From contig NZ_OZ038525.1 in the NCBI RefSeq assembly GCF_964036645.1, positions 1,101,501-1,165,500 of the forward strand: 64,000 nt of DNA, read 5' to 3'. The notes below the pieces were generated by a model. It saw only the letters and a program-made list of their open reading frames with translations. It ran no database searches and had not been told where the DNA came from. A program made the translations under genes and the position numbers. Origin of the DNA: Tenacibaculum sp. 190524A02b. Lineage in GTDB: Bacteria > Bacteroidota > Bacteroidia > Flavobacteriales > Flavobacteriaceae. Shown here piece by piece: positions 45,660 to 54,953 of this stretch. The stretch's first letter is position 1, and each line of letters starts with the position of its first letter.

Positions 45660-46676
45660 TTAGTCGTTTTTGTACACCACTAATTTAGCATTTTCTTTTT
45701 TAATAGTAATATTTGCAGACTTTTTTACAGCTTTTAAACAAATATTAAGGTTGGAAGTTGGAACAGTACCTGTAATTACAATCTCTTTAGTATCTTCAGA
45801 ATTATATGTAAACTTAACTCCGTAGGTTTTTGTTATTTTATTTAAAACCTCTTCTAAGGTATTATTTTTAAATATTAACTTTCCACTTTTCCATGAAGTT
45901 TTATCTTCCTTTGAAACGATTGTTTTTTCAACAATAATTTTATTTTTTTTAGAGGAGTATTCTATATAATTTCCAGGAACCATCTTTTTGGAAGTTCCAT
46001 TATTTAAATTTAACCAAATATCACCTTCTTCTAAGTATACATTTGTTTTTAATGGCGTAGTGTTTACATTAAATTCAGTTCCATAAACTTCTACTACCAA
46101 ATCATTGGTATTCACCCAAAATTTAGCATTTGTAGTTTTCTTTTTATGTACTTTAAAATAAGCCTCGCCTTCTAACCATACTTTTCTTACCTCATTTTTG
46201 TAGTATGAAATTTTTGAGTTGGCATTTAAGGTAACTGAAGTTCCATCTTTTAACTTTAACTCTAAAACTTCTCCATATCCCGTTTTATGAGTTATTAGTG
46301 AAGGAGTTAAATAAGTATAAACAGAAAAAGAAATGGCTAATAAAATACCTGCAGCTATTGCAAATTTTACACGTGTTTTTTTAAAAAAAGAAACTTTATT
46401 AGATTTTTTTTCTTCTTCTAAATTTTGAATGGTTTTTAATTTGGATTCCAATTTATTCCATTCCCTATTTATTTTTTCCTCAGAAACTGGTGTTTTCTTA
46501 AAACCAATACCCAATACTATATCACGCGCCTCATAAGCCAGCTGTTTTTTTGCGGGATTGTTTTTTAACCAAAAATCCCAAAAAGAAACATCGGACAACT
46601 GACCATTGGTAGCCCAGTTTTTAAATGAAGCATCATTTAAAAAGTCTTCTATAGTATTGTATGTCTTTTTAGCCAT
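45660..46676 (-). CDS. FecR-family anti-sigma factor
   Basis: 338 residues. An N-terminal cytoplasmic region (about 1-100), one membrane segment (about 108-126) and a periplasmic FecR domain (GYGEVLELKLKDGTSVTLNANSKI, VWLEGEAYFKV) are followed by the DUF4974-type C-terminal domain (LEEVLNKITKTYGVKFTYN). It holds or activates the ECF sigma factor and receives the signal from the STN domain of the adjacent receptor. Gene order sigma-FecR-receptor is the classic one. Confidence 0.93.
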   Translation of the reverse strand: MAKKTYNTIEDFLNDASFKNWATNGQLSDVSFWDFWLKNNPAKKQLAYEARDIVLGIGFKKTPVSEEKINREWNKLESKLKTIQNLEEEKKSNKVSFFKKTRVKFAIAAGILLAISFSVYTYLTPSLITHKTGYGEVLELKLKDGTSVTLNANSKISYYKNEVRKVWLEGEAYFKVHKKKTTNAKFWVNTNDLVVEVYGTEFNVNTTPLKTNVYLEEGDIWLNLNNGTSKKMVPGNYIEYSSKKNKIIVEKTIVSKEDKTSWKSGKLIFKNNTLEEVLNKITKTYGVKFTYNSEDTKEIVITGTVPTSNLNICLKAVKKSANITIKKENAKLVVYKND

Positions 46677-46751
46677 TAATCTGAGTCAATTGAGCATATA
46701 TAAATATAAAGTACTAAAAACTTTTAATATACTCTTTTTAACTGGACAAAT

Positions 46752-47318
46752 TTATAAATTTAATAATTGTGAAACAGCAATTTCTTCTCTTAAATTTTTT
46801 ACTGCCTTATGTAGCGTATTTACTACGCTTTGATAATTAATATTCATAGTTTCTGCAATCTCTCTTGGTTTTAAATTGCAATGAAATTTTAAATAAATAA
46901 CTTCTTTTTGTCTTTTGGGCAGTTTATTAATAAGATTGGCTAAGTTTTTATTTCTAAAGGTAGTGGCTTCTTGGTTTGTAATAAACTCTTCAGGTGTAAA
47001 ATTAATATCTACTATATTATGGTCTATATCTCTTACAACTGCATATTTATTACTTCTATTAATTCTTTTAATGATAAATCTTCTAAAAGAAGAGAATAGG
47101 TAAGGGGCAATCTTATCTAAATCACTTAAATTTTCTTTATGCTCATAAATGTATACAAAGAAATCTTGCAAGCTATCTTCTGTAAATTCAACATCTTTTG
47201 AAATTTTTAAACCATAACTGAATAAAGGTGAATAAAACTTTTTAAACAGTACAGAAAACGCTTTAACATCGCCTTCTTTCAGTGATTTCCATAAAATTTC
47301 GTCAGATAAATTTCCCAT
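46752..47318 (-). CDS. ECF-family RNA polymerase sigma factor (FecI-like)
   Basis: 188 residues from the ATG at 47318. A reading from 47363 adds a hydrophobic stretch not found in the family. Region 2 (about 10-75; AFSVLFKKFYSPLFSYG, SLQDFFVYIYE) and region 4 (about 120-180; LPKRQKEVIYLKFHCNLKPREIAE, SVVNTLHKAVKNL) are clear. It directs RNA polymerase to the receptor locus and perhaps its own promoter. Long direct repeats lie in front of it. Confidence 0.92.
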   Translation of the reverse strand: MGNLSDEILWKSLKEGDVKAFSVLFKKFYSPLFSYGLKISKDVEFTEDSLQDFFVYIYEHKENLSDLDKIAPYLFSSFRRFIIKRINRSNKYAVVRDIDHNIVDINFTPEEFITNQEATTFRNKNLANLINKLPKRQKEVIYLKFHCNLKPREIAETMNINYQSVVNTLHKAVKNLREEIAVSQLLNL

Positions 47319-47374
47319 TAAAATAGTAGTAATTGCTTCATAAATGTAGTAAAAAAAAATCAAAGTCCTAAAAA

Positions 47375-47432
47375 ACTGTTAAAATAGTTGGTTGATTTCG
47401 TTAAAAAACACTGGTCTAAAACTGTTAAAATA
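47375..47432 (-). promoter_or_regulatory. paired ACTGTTAAAATA repeats upstream of the ECF sigma gene
   Basis: ACTGTTAAAATA at 47375-47386 and again at 47421-47432, 46 bp apart, both preceded by CTAAAA. A third, weaker GTTAAAA lies between. They sit 57-114 bp before the sigma start codon on the minus strand, also between it and the divergent ychF promoter. They could be autoregulatory or promoter elements. Confidence 0.45.
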
Positions 47433-47447
47433 AACCAAGTAAAATGC

Positions 47448-47455
47448 TATATTTG
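47448..47455 (+). promoter_or_regulatory. Bacteroidota -7 box of ychF (TATATTTG)
   Basis: TATATTTG matches TAnnTTTG exactly and lies 31 bp before the ychF start codon. A clear -33 TTTG is not seen at the expected spacing. Confidence 0.5.
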
Positions 47456-47486
47456 CACTTGCAAAAATTTTCAATAATATATTATA

Positions 47487-48578
47487 ATGAAAGCTGGAAT
47501 TGTAGGATTACCAAACGTTGGAAAATCAACATTATTTAACTGTTTATCTAATGCCAAAGCACAAAGTGCAAATTTTCCTTTTTGTACAATTGAACCAAAC
47601 TTAGGAGTTGTAAATGTTCCTGATCCAAGATTGGAAAAATTAGAAGAGTTAGTTGATCCTGAAAAAGTAATTCCTGCCACAGTTGAGATTGTAGATATTG
47701 CTGGTTTAGTAAGAGGAGCTAGTAAAGGAGAAGGTTTAGGAAACCAGTTTTTAGCTAACATTAGAGAAACTGATGCTATTTTACATGTGTTACGTTGTTT
47801 TGATAACGACAACATTGTGCATGTAGATGGTTCTGTAGATCCTATTAGAGATAAAGAAACGATTGACATTGAGCTTCAGTTAAAGGATTTAGAGGCTGTT
47901 GAAAAGCGCATGGATAAAGTAAAACGTGCAGCTAAAACTGGAAATAAAGAGGCGCAAAAAGAGCAAGAAGTTTTAGAAAAAATTCAAGAAGCTTTATTAG
48001 CAGGAAAATCTGTTAGAGCAATAGAATTTACTGAAAAAGAGGAAGAATTGGTAAAAACTATGCAGTTTATTACCGCTAAACCTGTGTTATATGTATGTAA
48101 TGTAGATGAATCTTCTGCCAAAGATGGTAATGCTTATGTAGAAAAAGTAAGAGAAGCTGTGAAAGATGAAGATGCTGAAATTATTATTTTAGCGGTAGCT
48201 ACAGAAGCTGATATTACTGAATTAGAGGATTATGAAGAGCGTCAAATGTTTTTAGCAGATATTGGTTTAGAAGAACCTGGCGTTTCTCGTTTAATTAGAT
48301 CTGCGTATCAATTATTAAACTTACAAACGTATTTTACTGCTGGTGTTAAGGAAGTTAGAGCTTGGACCATTCATGTAGGTTCAACAGCACCACAAGCTGC
48401 TGGAGTTATTCATACCGATTTTGAAAAAGGTTTTATTAGAGCTGAAGTTATTGGTTATGATGATTATGTAACGTATGGATCAGAAACTAAAGTTAAAGAA
48501 GCTGGTAAAATGCGTGTTGAAGGAAAAGAATACATTGTTTTAGATGGTGATGTTATGCATTTTAGATTTAATGTATAA
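47487..48578 (+). CDS. ychF: redox/ribosome-associated GTPase (Obg-family ATPase) YchF
   Basis: 363 residues, the standard length. P-loop GLPNVGKSTLF (about 6-16), NFPFCTIEPN, DIAGLVRGASKGEGLGN (G3), and the YchF-specific NVDESS in place of the usual NKxD G4 motif, which explains the family preference for ATP over GTP. A helical domain and a C-terminal TGS domain (about 280-363) complete it. YchF binds ribosomes and takes part in translation and stress control. Monocistronic with a terminator. Confidence 0.95.
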   Translation: MKAGIVGLPNVGKSTLFNCLSNAKAQSANFPFCTIEPNLGVVNVPDPRLEKLEELVDPEKVIPATVEIVDIAGLVRGASKGEGLGNQFLANIRETDAILHVLRCFDNDNIVHVDGSVDPIRDKETIDIELQLKDLEAVEKRMDKVKRAAKTGNKEAQKEQEVLEKIQEALLAGKSVRAIEFTEKEEELVKTMQFITAKPVLYVCNVDESSAKDGNAYVEKVREAVKDEDAEIIILAVATEADITELEDYEERQMFLADIGLEEPGVSRLIRSAYQLLNLQTYFTAGVKEVRAWTIHVGSTAPQAAGVIHTDFEKGFIRAEVIGYDDYVTYGSETKVKEAGKMRVEGKEYIVLDGDVMHFRFNV

Positions 48579-48598
48579 TTTATAAATAGTAAAAATCG

Positions 48599-48641
48599 AA
48601 TTGTGATACTGATATTAGAAAATTGAGGTATCACAATTTTA
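48599..48641 (+). terminator. terminator after ychF
   Basis: AATTGTGATAC (48599-48609) pairs perfectly with GTATCACAATT (48628-48638), followed by T-rich sequence. Confidence 0.7.
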
Positions 48642-48649
48642 TTTAACAA

Positions 48650-49004
48650 ACTCTATTTAACAAGTGCTGAATGTAATTTGTTTATAAACTTCAAAAAACT
48701 AAATAAAGCTGAAGGCTTGGTGAAAACTAAAAAAAAAGTATTCATAGCGTATATGTATTTGTACGAATTTGGACTATTTTGTTATAATTATTTTTTAGAA
48801 ATAAATTCCTTTTATTTTAATAGATAAATCTCTGAATATTCTATTTGGAGAGAGGTTTAAACTATCATTTTTTTTAGGTTTACAAGTTAAGTTCGGTATG
48901 TTTTATTTAGAACATCATCCTTATATTTAACATATACATACTGTTATTTGTTTAAAAAGTAACTCAAAAAGTTTACGCATATTTTATTCATTTGAATTTA
49001 TTTT
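48650..49004. other. gene-free region before the T9SS protein gene end
   Basis: About 355 bp of AT-rich DNA between the convergent ychF and T9SS genes. A stopless plus-strand frame of some 60 codons ends near 48826 but has no proper start and no recognisable protein pattern. No repeat or strong hairpin is seen. Confidence 0.5.
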
Positions 49005-51494
49005 TTAATGCATAATAATTTTTTTTGTATAAATACCTAATTCAGAGGTTAATTTCAAAACATAAACTCCTGGCCTAAGACCTTGTAAGGGTGTTGTCTC
49101 AGCTTTTAATCTATCAATATTTAGAGTTCTTGAGATAATTATTTTACCATTTAAATCACTAATTTCTAATTTAAGATTATTCTGTTGTCTTTTAGATAAA
49201 ACTTTTATATAATTTGTAGTTGGATTTGGGTATATGAATATTTCATTTTCTAATAAAGATATGTTATCTACTCCTAAAGAGTTGTATTCTCTTGGTAAAA
49301 GTGCCCATTTAGGATTACCATTTGTAGAGGGTAATACTTTTTCTTCAACCCAGTTCCATGCTGTTTCTGAATTTGGTTGATCTGTTAAATATGACATAGC
49401 ACCTAAAGCAAAATGAGGATATGAATTTCCTGGCCCCCATGTTAGTTTTTGATTAAAATCTAGTTCAGCATTGTAATTTTCCTTATATCCTATTAATGTT
49501 TCTTTCCAAGTTTCAAAGTATGCTCCTTCTTTATTTTTAATTGGAATTCTCGGAGTAGTAATCAAGTAAGGATTGTAATCAACGTCATTAATTTGCTCAA
49601 TTAGGTTTGAAGCAAACCAAGAACGAATTCCATCTACTTTAAAACCTAGTTCTTTGGCGGTTCCTAATGCAAAATGTAAAAAGTTGTATTCCCAAGGTGA
49701 ATGTGCTCTACTTGTAGTTTCTGGATTAATTGGATCTTGTAAATGTCCTAAAGATCCAACATTCCAATGTTTTAATGGAGAAGGAGTAAATATGCTATTG
49801 TCGTTTCCCCAATTATATAAAAATGTGTTCTCATGTACAGTTCCCCTAATGCTTCTTTGTCCTTCCCAAAGTGCTATAGCATCATTTGTTAAGTTTGTAA
49901 AATGTTGTTTTTCAGGAGTGTCGTCAGGACATAAAAAAGTGGTTCTAACTCTATTTCTAAATACCCAAGCATAGCCTCTAATTTGAGCACTAGCTCCGTA
50001 TATACCTCCATACTTACCTGGACCTCTACCTTGAACGGGATTGTAATATAAACTATGATAGGAAGCCCAAAATTGCATTTCTTCTAAGTAAAAATAATCT
50101 CCAGTAACAATGTATTGTAAAGAAAAAGGGTCAGGACAATGTGCAGCATCAGGGTACCAAGGTAAGTATTCATCTGGCGGTGCAGAAGACCATTGATTCG
50201 TAGCCCAAGGCCCTACAATATTAACCTTGTCAGTATCTAAAGTTGCTGCTGTAGAACTGTTTATGTAAGGCATATGAGTCATTAAAGTTTCCCTACCTAT
50301 TACAGATATAGGTTTTCCAATAGCTTCAATTATATTGTTTCGGTCATAAAATCGTGTTGTTCCATTTCTTTGAGAACTTCCCTCCCTAAAATGCATTGGC
50401 CAAGAAGCAGCCAATTCAGCTTGGTTTAAAGCTACTTCTGAAGCTTTGTCATTCCAAGTGTATAACCAATTTGTAGTTGTTCTAGGGTATGGTCCTATGT
50501 CTTGTCTTTGACCACTTTGTGGCATATATGGAGCCCATAAACCATATTCATAGAGTTCATTATTATTTTTCCATTCATTATAAGTAGAATCAATGTTGTT
50601 TGGATCTATTGTTTTGGTTAAATCATAATTTGAAACATATCGAGTTGCTATTAAATAAGCAGTATTATGATCAATTTTTATTTTGGAAGGTGTTTCAGCC
50701 CAATATTTACGTGAAAATCGGGAAGCAACATACATTTTTAAAGGAGCTTTGTCTTGTGGAAGTTGATACACAATTTTGGGGTCAGTTAACCCAATCCTCA
50801 TAGTAACATTGTCAACAACAATATCCTGTAGTGATTCTGTATTTGCAATTTCACCGATGAATCTAATAGAGACCTTATTTATAGTCGGCCAGAAGGTAGC
50901 ATGAAAAATGGGTCTGAATGATTTGTGTTCGTCAAAACCGATATCATATTTGCTTATGGAATGTCCCCCAGAGGTTAATAAGTTTTCATGGTTTGCTAGA
51001 ATAATGGTATTGGCTATTTGTCCTGAATTCCAAATGGTATAATCGTTATTGATGAGCATCGAACGGGCTGAAGCATTAATTGTGCTTGCTTTTGTTAATT
51101 TAATATTAGCATCAAAGTTATAGTTTTTATGTAGCATTTCAGAAGAAGTAAGAGGGGTAGTGTTGCCATTCAACTGATTTTGAAATGTTATAATTTTAGT
51201 ACCATAAGCTTCTAATGTTGGTATTAAAAATGAAATGATAGCAAATTTTACACTACCATCTTCGTACCTGTTTTTAATATTAGCTTGAGTTGAAATTGCA
51301 GTTCCATTTACTAAAACTTGAGGGAAGTTTTTAATTTCGCCTTTAATAAATGGTCTACCAATTTGAATAGGGTAGTTGGTAGTTGTAACTCCCTCTAGAT
51401 CAGTTATGGTAATTGTGTTTTGTTGAATAAAGGCCCAAGAAGTATTACAAAAGAGCATTATATAAAAAAGTAAATAGTTATAAAAGATTCTCAT
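49005..51494 (-). CDS. secreted protein with T9SS C-terminal sorting domain, possibly a polysaccharide lyase-like enzyme
   Basis: 829 residues from the ATG at 51494; a TTG at 51512 would add six residues. Signal peptide about 1-22. The N-terminal 230 residues are beta-rich and resemble the RIFT-like N-terminal domain seen in exo-rhamnogalacturonan-lyase-type proteins (PIQIGRPFIKGEI, RYEDGSVKFAI); this match is tentative. The middle (about 300-700) is Trp/Tyr-rich and helical, compatible with an alpha-toroid. The last 80 residues are a type A T9SS sorting domain (IYPNPTTNYIKV, ISDLNGKII, LRPGVYVLKL). It is secreted or surface attached. It is the last gene of a four-gene operon with OmpA, IPT/BNR and esterase genes. 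Confidence 0.75.
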   Translation of the reverse strand: MRIFYNYLLFYIMLFCNTSWAFIQQNTITITDLEGVTTTNYPIQIGRPFIKGEIKNFPQVLVNGTAISTQANIKNRYEDGSVKFAIISFLIPTLEAYGTKIITFQNQLNGNTTPLTSSEMLHKNYNFDANIKLTKASTINASARSMLINNDYTIWNSGQIANTIILANHENLLTSGGHSISKYDIGFDEHKSFRPIFHATFWPTINKVSIRFIGEIANTESLQDIVVDNVTMRIGLTDPKIVYQLPQDKAPLKMYVASRFSRKYWAETPSKIKIDHNTAYLIATRYVSNYDLTKTIDPNNIDSTYNEWKNNNELYEYGLWAPYMPQSGQRQDIGPYPRTTTNWLYTWNDKASEVALNQAELAASWPMHFREGSSQRNGTTRFYDRNNIIEAIGKPISVIGRETLMTHMPYINSSTAATLDTDKVNIVGPWATNQWSSAPPDEYLPWYPDAAHCPDPFSLQYIVTGDYFYLEEMQFWASYHSLYYNPVQGRGPGKYGGIYGASAQIRGYAWVFRNRVRTTFLCPDDTPEKQHFTNLTNDAIALWEGQRSIRGTVHENTFLYNWGNDNSIFTPSPLKHWNVGSLGHLQDPINPETTSRAHSPWEYNFLHFALGTAKELGFKVDGIRSWFASNLIEQINDVDYNPYLITTPRIPIKNKEGAYFETWKETLIGYKENYNAELDFNQKLTWGPGNSYPHFALGAMSYLTDQPNSETAWNWVEEKVLPSTNGNPKWALLPREYNSLGVDNISLLENEIFIYPNPTTNYIKVLSKRQQNNLKLEISDLNGKIIISRTLNIDRLKAETTPLQGLRPGVYVLKLTSELGIYTKKIIMH

Positions 51495-51528
51495 AATCGA
51501 GGAGGTTTTCAATATGATTTATTTGTTA

Positions 51529-52761
51529 TTAGTTTTTTTGTAATTCTTTTAAAATGGTTTGATATTTTTTTAAATACATCATGTTGCCCTCATCCAAAAG
51601 CATAATGGCTTGTTCAATAGCAAGTTCCGCTTTATTATGATCACTAAAACTTTTATGAGTTTTAGCCAAATTAAAGAATGCTTTGTGTGATTTTGGTTGA
51701 TATTGAATAATTTGTTTAAATATTTCAATAGCTTGGTTATATTGTTTTTTACGAATAAGTTTTTCCCCTACACGTTCTAAACTATTTCCACTATTCCATC
51801 TTGATATTGTAGGAAGTATTTTGTAGCCATATTCCTTAGATAATTCTTCGTAATATTGATTGATATTCATGAGAGTATTTTCGTTTGGTATTGAAAAAAC
51901 TCTATAATCGACATCCCATTTTTTCAATGGGAAAATCATTTTCATAGCATTTATATATGCGGGTAATACAATACCATAATGTGTTTCATTAGAAATAATT
52001 TCTGAACTAACTTTAATACTATTCGATAAATAAGGGGTAACTTTATTTTGAAATTGATTTAAATTCATACCAATTTGTGGTGTGTTTTGAATATCAGAAT
52101 CAGCAGAAGCTACATATAAATTTAGAGTTCTAGGATTTTTTTTAATAGAGTTTTCAATAGCTGAAATTAAATTAGAATTTGAAGAGTATCCCATACTTAA
52201 AAAATCACCCGCTGCTATTGCTATATATCCTTGAAATAGTTTGGGTTCATTTAAAAAAGTATGAAATACTTGTGGAGTTGTTGAAGATGTGCCTAAAATA
52301 ATATTATATGGAGCGACACGTAAGTTTGAGGCTAAATAAGGAAATAATTCGTTTTTAAAGAAAGTATTGAATTCGTTTGGATCTCCATCAAATGGCATTT
52401 GCTTCCATTCTATAGGCCAAAATTTACTTCCGTTAGTATATAATTGAGGGCCATAACTTTTAGAAAACCTATTAGGAAAACTAATAACAATACATTCGGG
52501 AATACCACTTAGAGTACTTAAATGACTTGTTGTGCTCACTATTTGCGAAAAAAACTCTGGCTCTAATACTACTATTACAGGATATACTTTTTCTTTACTA
52601 TATAATTTATAGTCTTTAGGAAGAGATATGTTAACTAAAACCTGTTCTTTTAAAACTTTTGAGTTTATTTTATGTTGTTGATAGTTATACAAGCTAACAT
52701 CTTTTTGGGCGCATAATACCCCATTTACTAATAAGAAACAAAGAAGAATTAGATTTTTCAT
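51529..52761 (-). CDS. secreted alpha/beta-hydrolase (esterase D-like) with TPR tail
   Basis: 410 residues. A signal peptide (1-18, ending LCAQ) precedes an esterase D/Fes-like alpha/beta hydrolase (about 25-270; VLVNISLPKDYKLY, YPVIVVLEPEFF). The nucleophile elbow reads ILGTSSTTPQ, a departure from the usual GxSxGG. The C-terminal 80 residues hold TPR repeats (NQAIEIFKQIIQYQPKSHKAFFNLAK). It probably works in the periplasm or outside the cell on an ester substrate. It follows the IPT/BNR gene by 12 bp and precedes the T9SS protein gene by about 34 bp. Confidence 0.78.
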   Translation of the reverse strand: MKNLILLCFLLVNGVLCAQKDVSLYNYQQHKINSKVLKEQVLVNISLPKDYKLYSKEKVYPVIVVLEPEFFSQIVSTTSHLSTLSGIPECIVISFPNRFSKSYGPQLYTNGSKFWPIEWKQMPFDGDPNEFNTFFKNELFPYLASNLRVAPYNIILGTSSTTPQVFHTFLNEPKLFQGYIAIAAGDFLSMGYSSNSNLISAIENSIKKNPRTLNLYVASADSDIQNTPQIGMNLNQFQNKVTPYLSNSIKVSSEIISNETHYGIVLPAYINAMKMIFPLKKWDVDYRVFSIPNENTLMNINQYYEELSKEYGYKILPTISRWNSGNSLERVGEKLIRKKQYNQAIEIFKQIIQYQPKSHKAFFNLAKTHKSFSDHNKAELAIEQAIMLLDEGNMMYLKKYQTILKELQKN

Positions 52762-52773
52762 TAGTTACTAGAG

Positions 52774-54024
52774 TTAAAATGATAATTCTTTTTTGTATAA
52801 ATAACCGTTAGAAAATACTAAAACCATGTTTTTGTTAAAAAAAACGTTATTCATTTGTACTTCTTTATCCAAATAAAATGTTTTCCATGTATCACCTCCG
52901 TTTGTTGTGTAATAATTAGCACCTTTATTTGAAGTGGCGTAGATTTTTTGTTCATCAATAATCTTAAAACTAACAATGTTCTCATTATTAATAAGAGGTA
53001 TTTTATTTATATAAATAAAATTTTCTTTTTGATCATCTATTTTAAATATGTTAAATGATTGAGTGCCATTACCTCCTAACCAAATATTATTTTTATCTTG
53101 GATTGAAAGGGTTTTTCCAAGTAAAGGCATGTTCATTTCTAGCTTTTTCTGAATCCATGTACCTCCACCATTGTCAGTAAATGTTATAAGCTCAGTTCTC
53201 TTATTATAAAGATAAATGTGATTTCCTTTATTATATATAAATTTTGAATTAAAAAGTTTTTCTTGCGAATCATATACAATAGAAATATTCCATGAATGAC
53301 CTCCGTCTAGAGTCTTCATAATGAAATATTCTACATTGCTTGTAATAGAATTATATTTAGAAGCAGTAAGATATCCTTCGTTTTCATTAACAAAATAAAT
53401 ATCAAAAAATTGATAACCAGTACTTAGAATATTTAAATTACTCCATGTATTTCCTCCATCTATACTTTTTTTAAATAGGCGATTGGATTCTTGTGCATAT
53501 ATGACATCATTACTAGCTATAGTAAATAGAAAATGTGATTTTATTTCATTACTTTTTAAAATTTCAACCCAATTATTTCCTTCATCAGTTGATTTGTATA
53601 AATGACAACCATTATCACTTTCAATAGAAGCGTAAGCGATGTTGTTTTCTAGAAAATAAATTTTAGAAAATGATTTGTTAGTTTCGATTTTATTCCAACC
53701 CTTATCAAGTATTTTTATGAATTTCTTGCAAGAGTTTTCATTGTATGATATTTTTAAATCTCCACTGTAAGCATCTAGAGGAAGTTTTATTGTAATTTCT
53801 GTTTTACCAACAGAAACTGGTTCTATAATAATGTTATTAAATTCAATTATTATATCACTGTCTAATTGGGTACCAGTAATCGTTATTTCTTCTCCAGGGA
53901 GTACTACATTTTTGGAAATTTGATTAATAGAAGCAGGTGGTTGAATTTCGTTAGGATTGTTATCATTACATGAAACCATTGAAATAGTTAGGCAAATTGT
54001 AAGTATTAAATTAATGTATTTCAT
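52774..54024 (-). CDS. lipoprotein with IPT/TIG domain and BNR-like repeats
   Basis: 416 residues. Lipobox SMVSC near residue 20, then an IPT/TIG domain (about 35-105; VVLPGEEITITGTQLDSDI). A beta-propeller-like region follows, with five Asp-box-like motifs (KSTDEGNNW, KSIDGGNTW, KTLDGGHSW, FTDNGGGTW, YTTNGGDTW). Asp-box propellers occur in sialidases and in YCF48-type assembly proteins; no sialidase catalytic residues were identified. It is predicted to be an extracytoplasmic lipid-anchored protein, perhaps a surface carbohydrate-binding or assembly factor. Confidence 0.8.
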   Translation of the reverse strand: MKYINLILTICLTISMVSCNDNNPNEIQPPASINQISKNVVLPGEEITITGTQLDSDIIIEFNNIIIEPVSVGKTEITIKLPLDAYSGDLKISYNENSCKKFIKILDKGWNKIETNKSFSKIYFLENNIAYASIESDNGCHLYKSTDEGNNWVEILKSNEIKSHFLFTIASNDVIYAQESNRLFKKSIDGGNTWSNLNILSTGYQFFDIYFVNENEGYLTASKYNSITSNVEYFIMKTLDGGHSWNISIVYDSQEKLFNSKFIYNKGNHIYLYNKRTELITFTDNGGGTWIQKKLEMNMPLLGKTLSIQDKNNIWLGGNGTQSFNIFKIDDQKENFIYINKIPLINNENIVSFKIIDEQKIYATSNKGANYYTTNGGDTWKTFYLDKEVQMNNVFFNKNMVLVFSNGYLYKKELSF

Positions 54025-54068
54025 TTCTTTAGTTATATAGTTATTATAATCCTTTTATTTTGATTGCA

Positions 54069-54869
54069 TTAGTTTGCTAAAACCATTTCCACCCTACGGT
54101 TTTTATTTTTATCGATTGATTTAGGAGAAAGGTTAGCAATACCAAAAGCCCGTAGTTGCGATGCATTTACCTGATGCTTCTCTACAAGTTCAGAGACTAC
54201 AGCATTAGCTCTAGCCTTAGAAAGTTGTTGATTGTGTGTAAAATCACCTGCATTATCAGTATGCCCAACAATAAAAACTTTGGTGTTAGGATTTGCATTT
54301 AAATAGTTAGCTATAGTGGTCAAACTTTTGGTAGAAGTAGGTTTAAGAGTACTTTTATCGGTATCAAAAAACACACCTTTCAATTCTGATCTTCCATATT
54401 CGATTAGCTCTTTTTTTAAGTGCTTTTCATTGAATTTTATACTTAGTGAGAGCTTTTTCTCCTTAAGAATTTGTACTGTGTAAGTATCATGATAATATTC
54501 AACATGTCCCCAATACATTTGATTAGTCTTTTTAAATGAGAAAGAAAGACTAGAGAGACCTTCATAAAGTATTTTGATGTCTTCTTTTTTAAAGATAGCT
54601 TTGAAGTTATCTAAAACGAATACTTTTGATGGATGAGCCCCTTTGTCTTTCCAACGATATACTGTTTTCGTATATTCTCCTTTTTTAGCTGCTTTTGAAA
54701 CAGCATTTTCGTCAACGTATATTTTCAAAACATCATAAGGTTGATAATAACATTCATCAATTTTGTAATTAGAAAGGATTGAGAAAACTTCTTTTTCTTT
54801 ACATTTTTCATTTTGAGAAATTGTAATGAACGATGTCAATAGTGCGAATAGTAAGAATGTCTTTATCAT
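54069..54869 (-). CDS. OmpA-family cell-wall-binding protein
   Basis: 266 residues. A signal peptide (1-18, ending ITISQ) is followed by an N-terminal domain of about 140 residues without a recognised family. A C-terminal OmpA domain (about 165-266; VFFDTDKSTLKP, FIVGHTDNAGDFTHNQQLS, RAFGIANLSP, NRRVEMVL) binds peptidoglycan. First gene of the minus-strand operon ending at 49005. The 24-bp element upstream (54925-54948) is shared with the serine hydrolase gene. Confidence 0.85.
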   Translation of the reverse strand: MIKTFLLFALLTSFITISQNEKCKEKEVFSILSNYKIDECYYQPYDVLKIYVDENAVSKAAKKGEYTKTVYRWKDKGAHPSKVFVLDNFKAIFKKEDIKILYEGLSSLSFSFKKTNQMYWGHVEYYHDTYTVQILKEKKLSLSIKFNEKHLKKELIEYGRSELKGVFFDTDKSTLKPTSTKSLTTIANYLNANPNTKVFIVGHTDNAGDFTHNQQLSKARANAVVSELVEKHQVNASQLRAFGIANLSPKSIDKNKNRRVEMVLAN

Positions 54870-54924
54870 TGTTTATAAACGTATTTTATATAATCAAAAT
54901 TGAGTTTTTTATAGATGGAAAATC

Positions 54925-54948
54925 TAACGGTTTACAGTGATTTTAAAA
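54925..54948 (-). promoter_or_regulatory. shared regulatory element (copy 1), upstream of the OmpA operon
   Basis: On the plus strand it reads TAACGGTTTACAGTGATTTT followed by AAAA. The same sequence with two changes occurs at 56183-56206. The element edge is 55 bp from the OmpA start codon, against 56 bp in the other copy. Similarity continues through a TTTTGAT motif that may overlap the -7 box. Confidence 0.65.
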
Positions 54949-54953
54949 TTGTT

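Noticed and set aside
48656..48829. Stopless plus-strand frame of about 60 codons after ychF
   Set aside because: No good start codon, a composition like noncoding AT-rich DNA, and no recognisable protein pattern.
52774..54024. Sialidase for the Asp-box protein
   Set aside because: Asp-box motifs alone only indicate a propeller. The arginine triad and other sialidase catalytic residues could not be identified.
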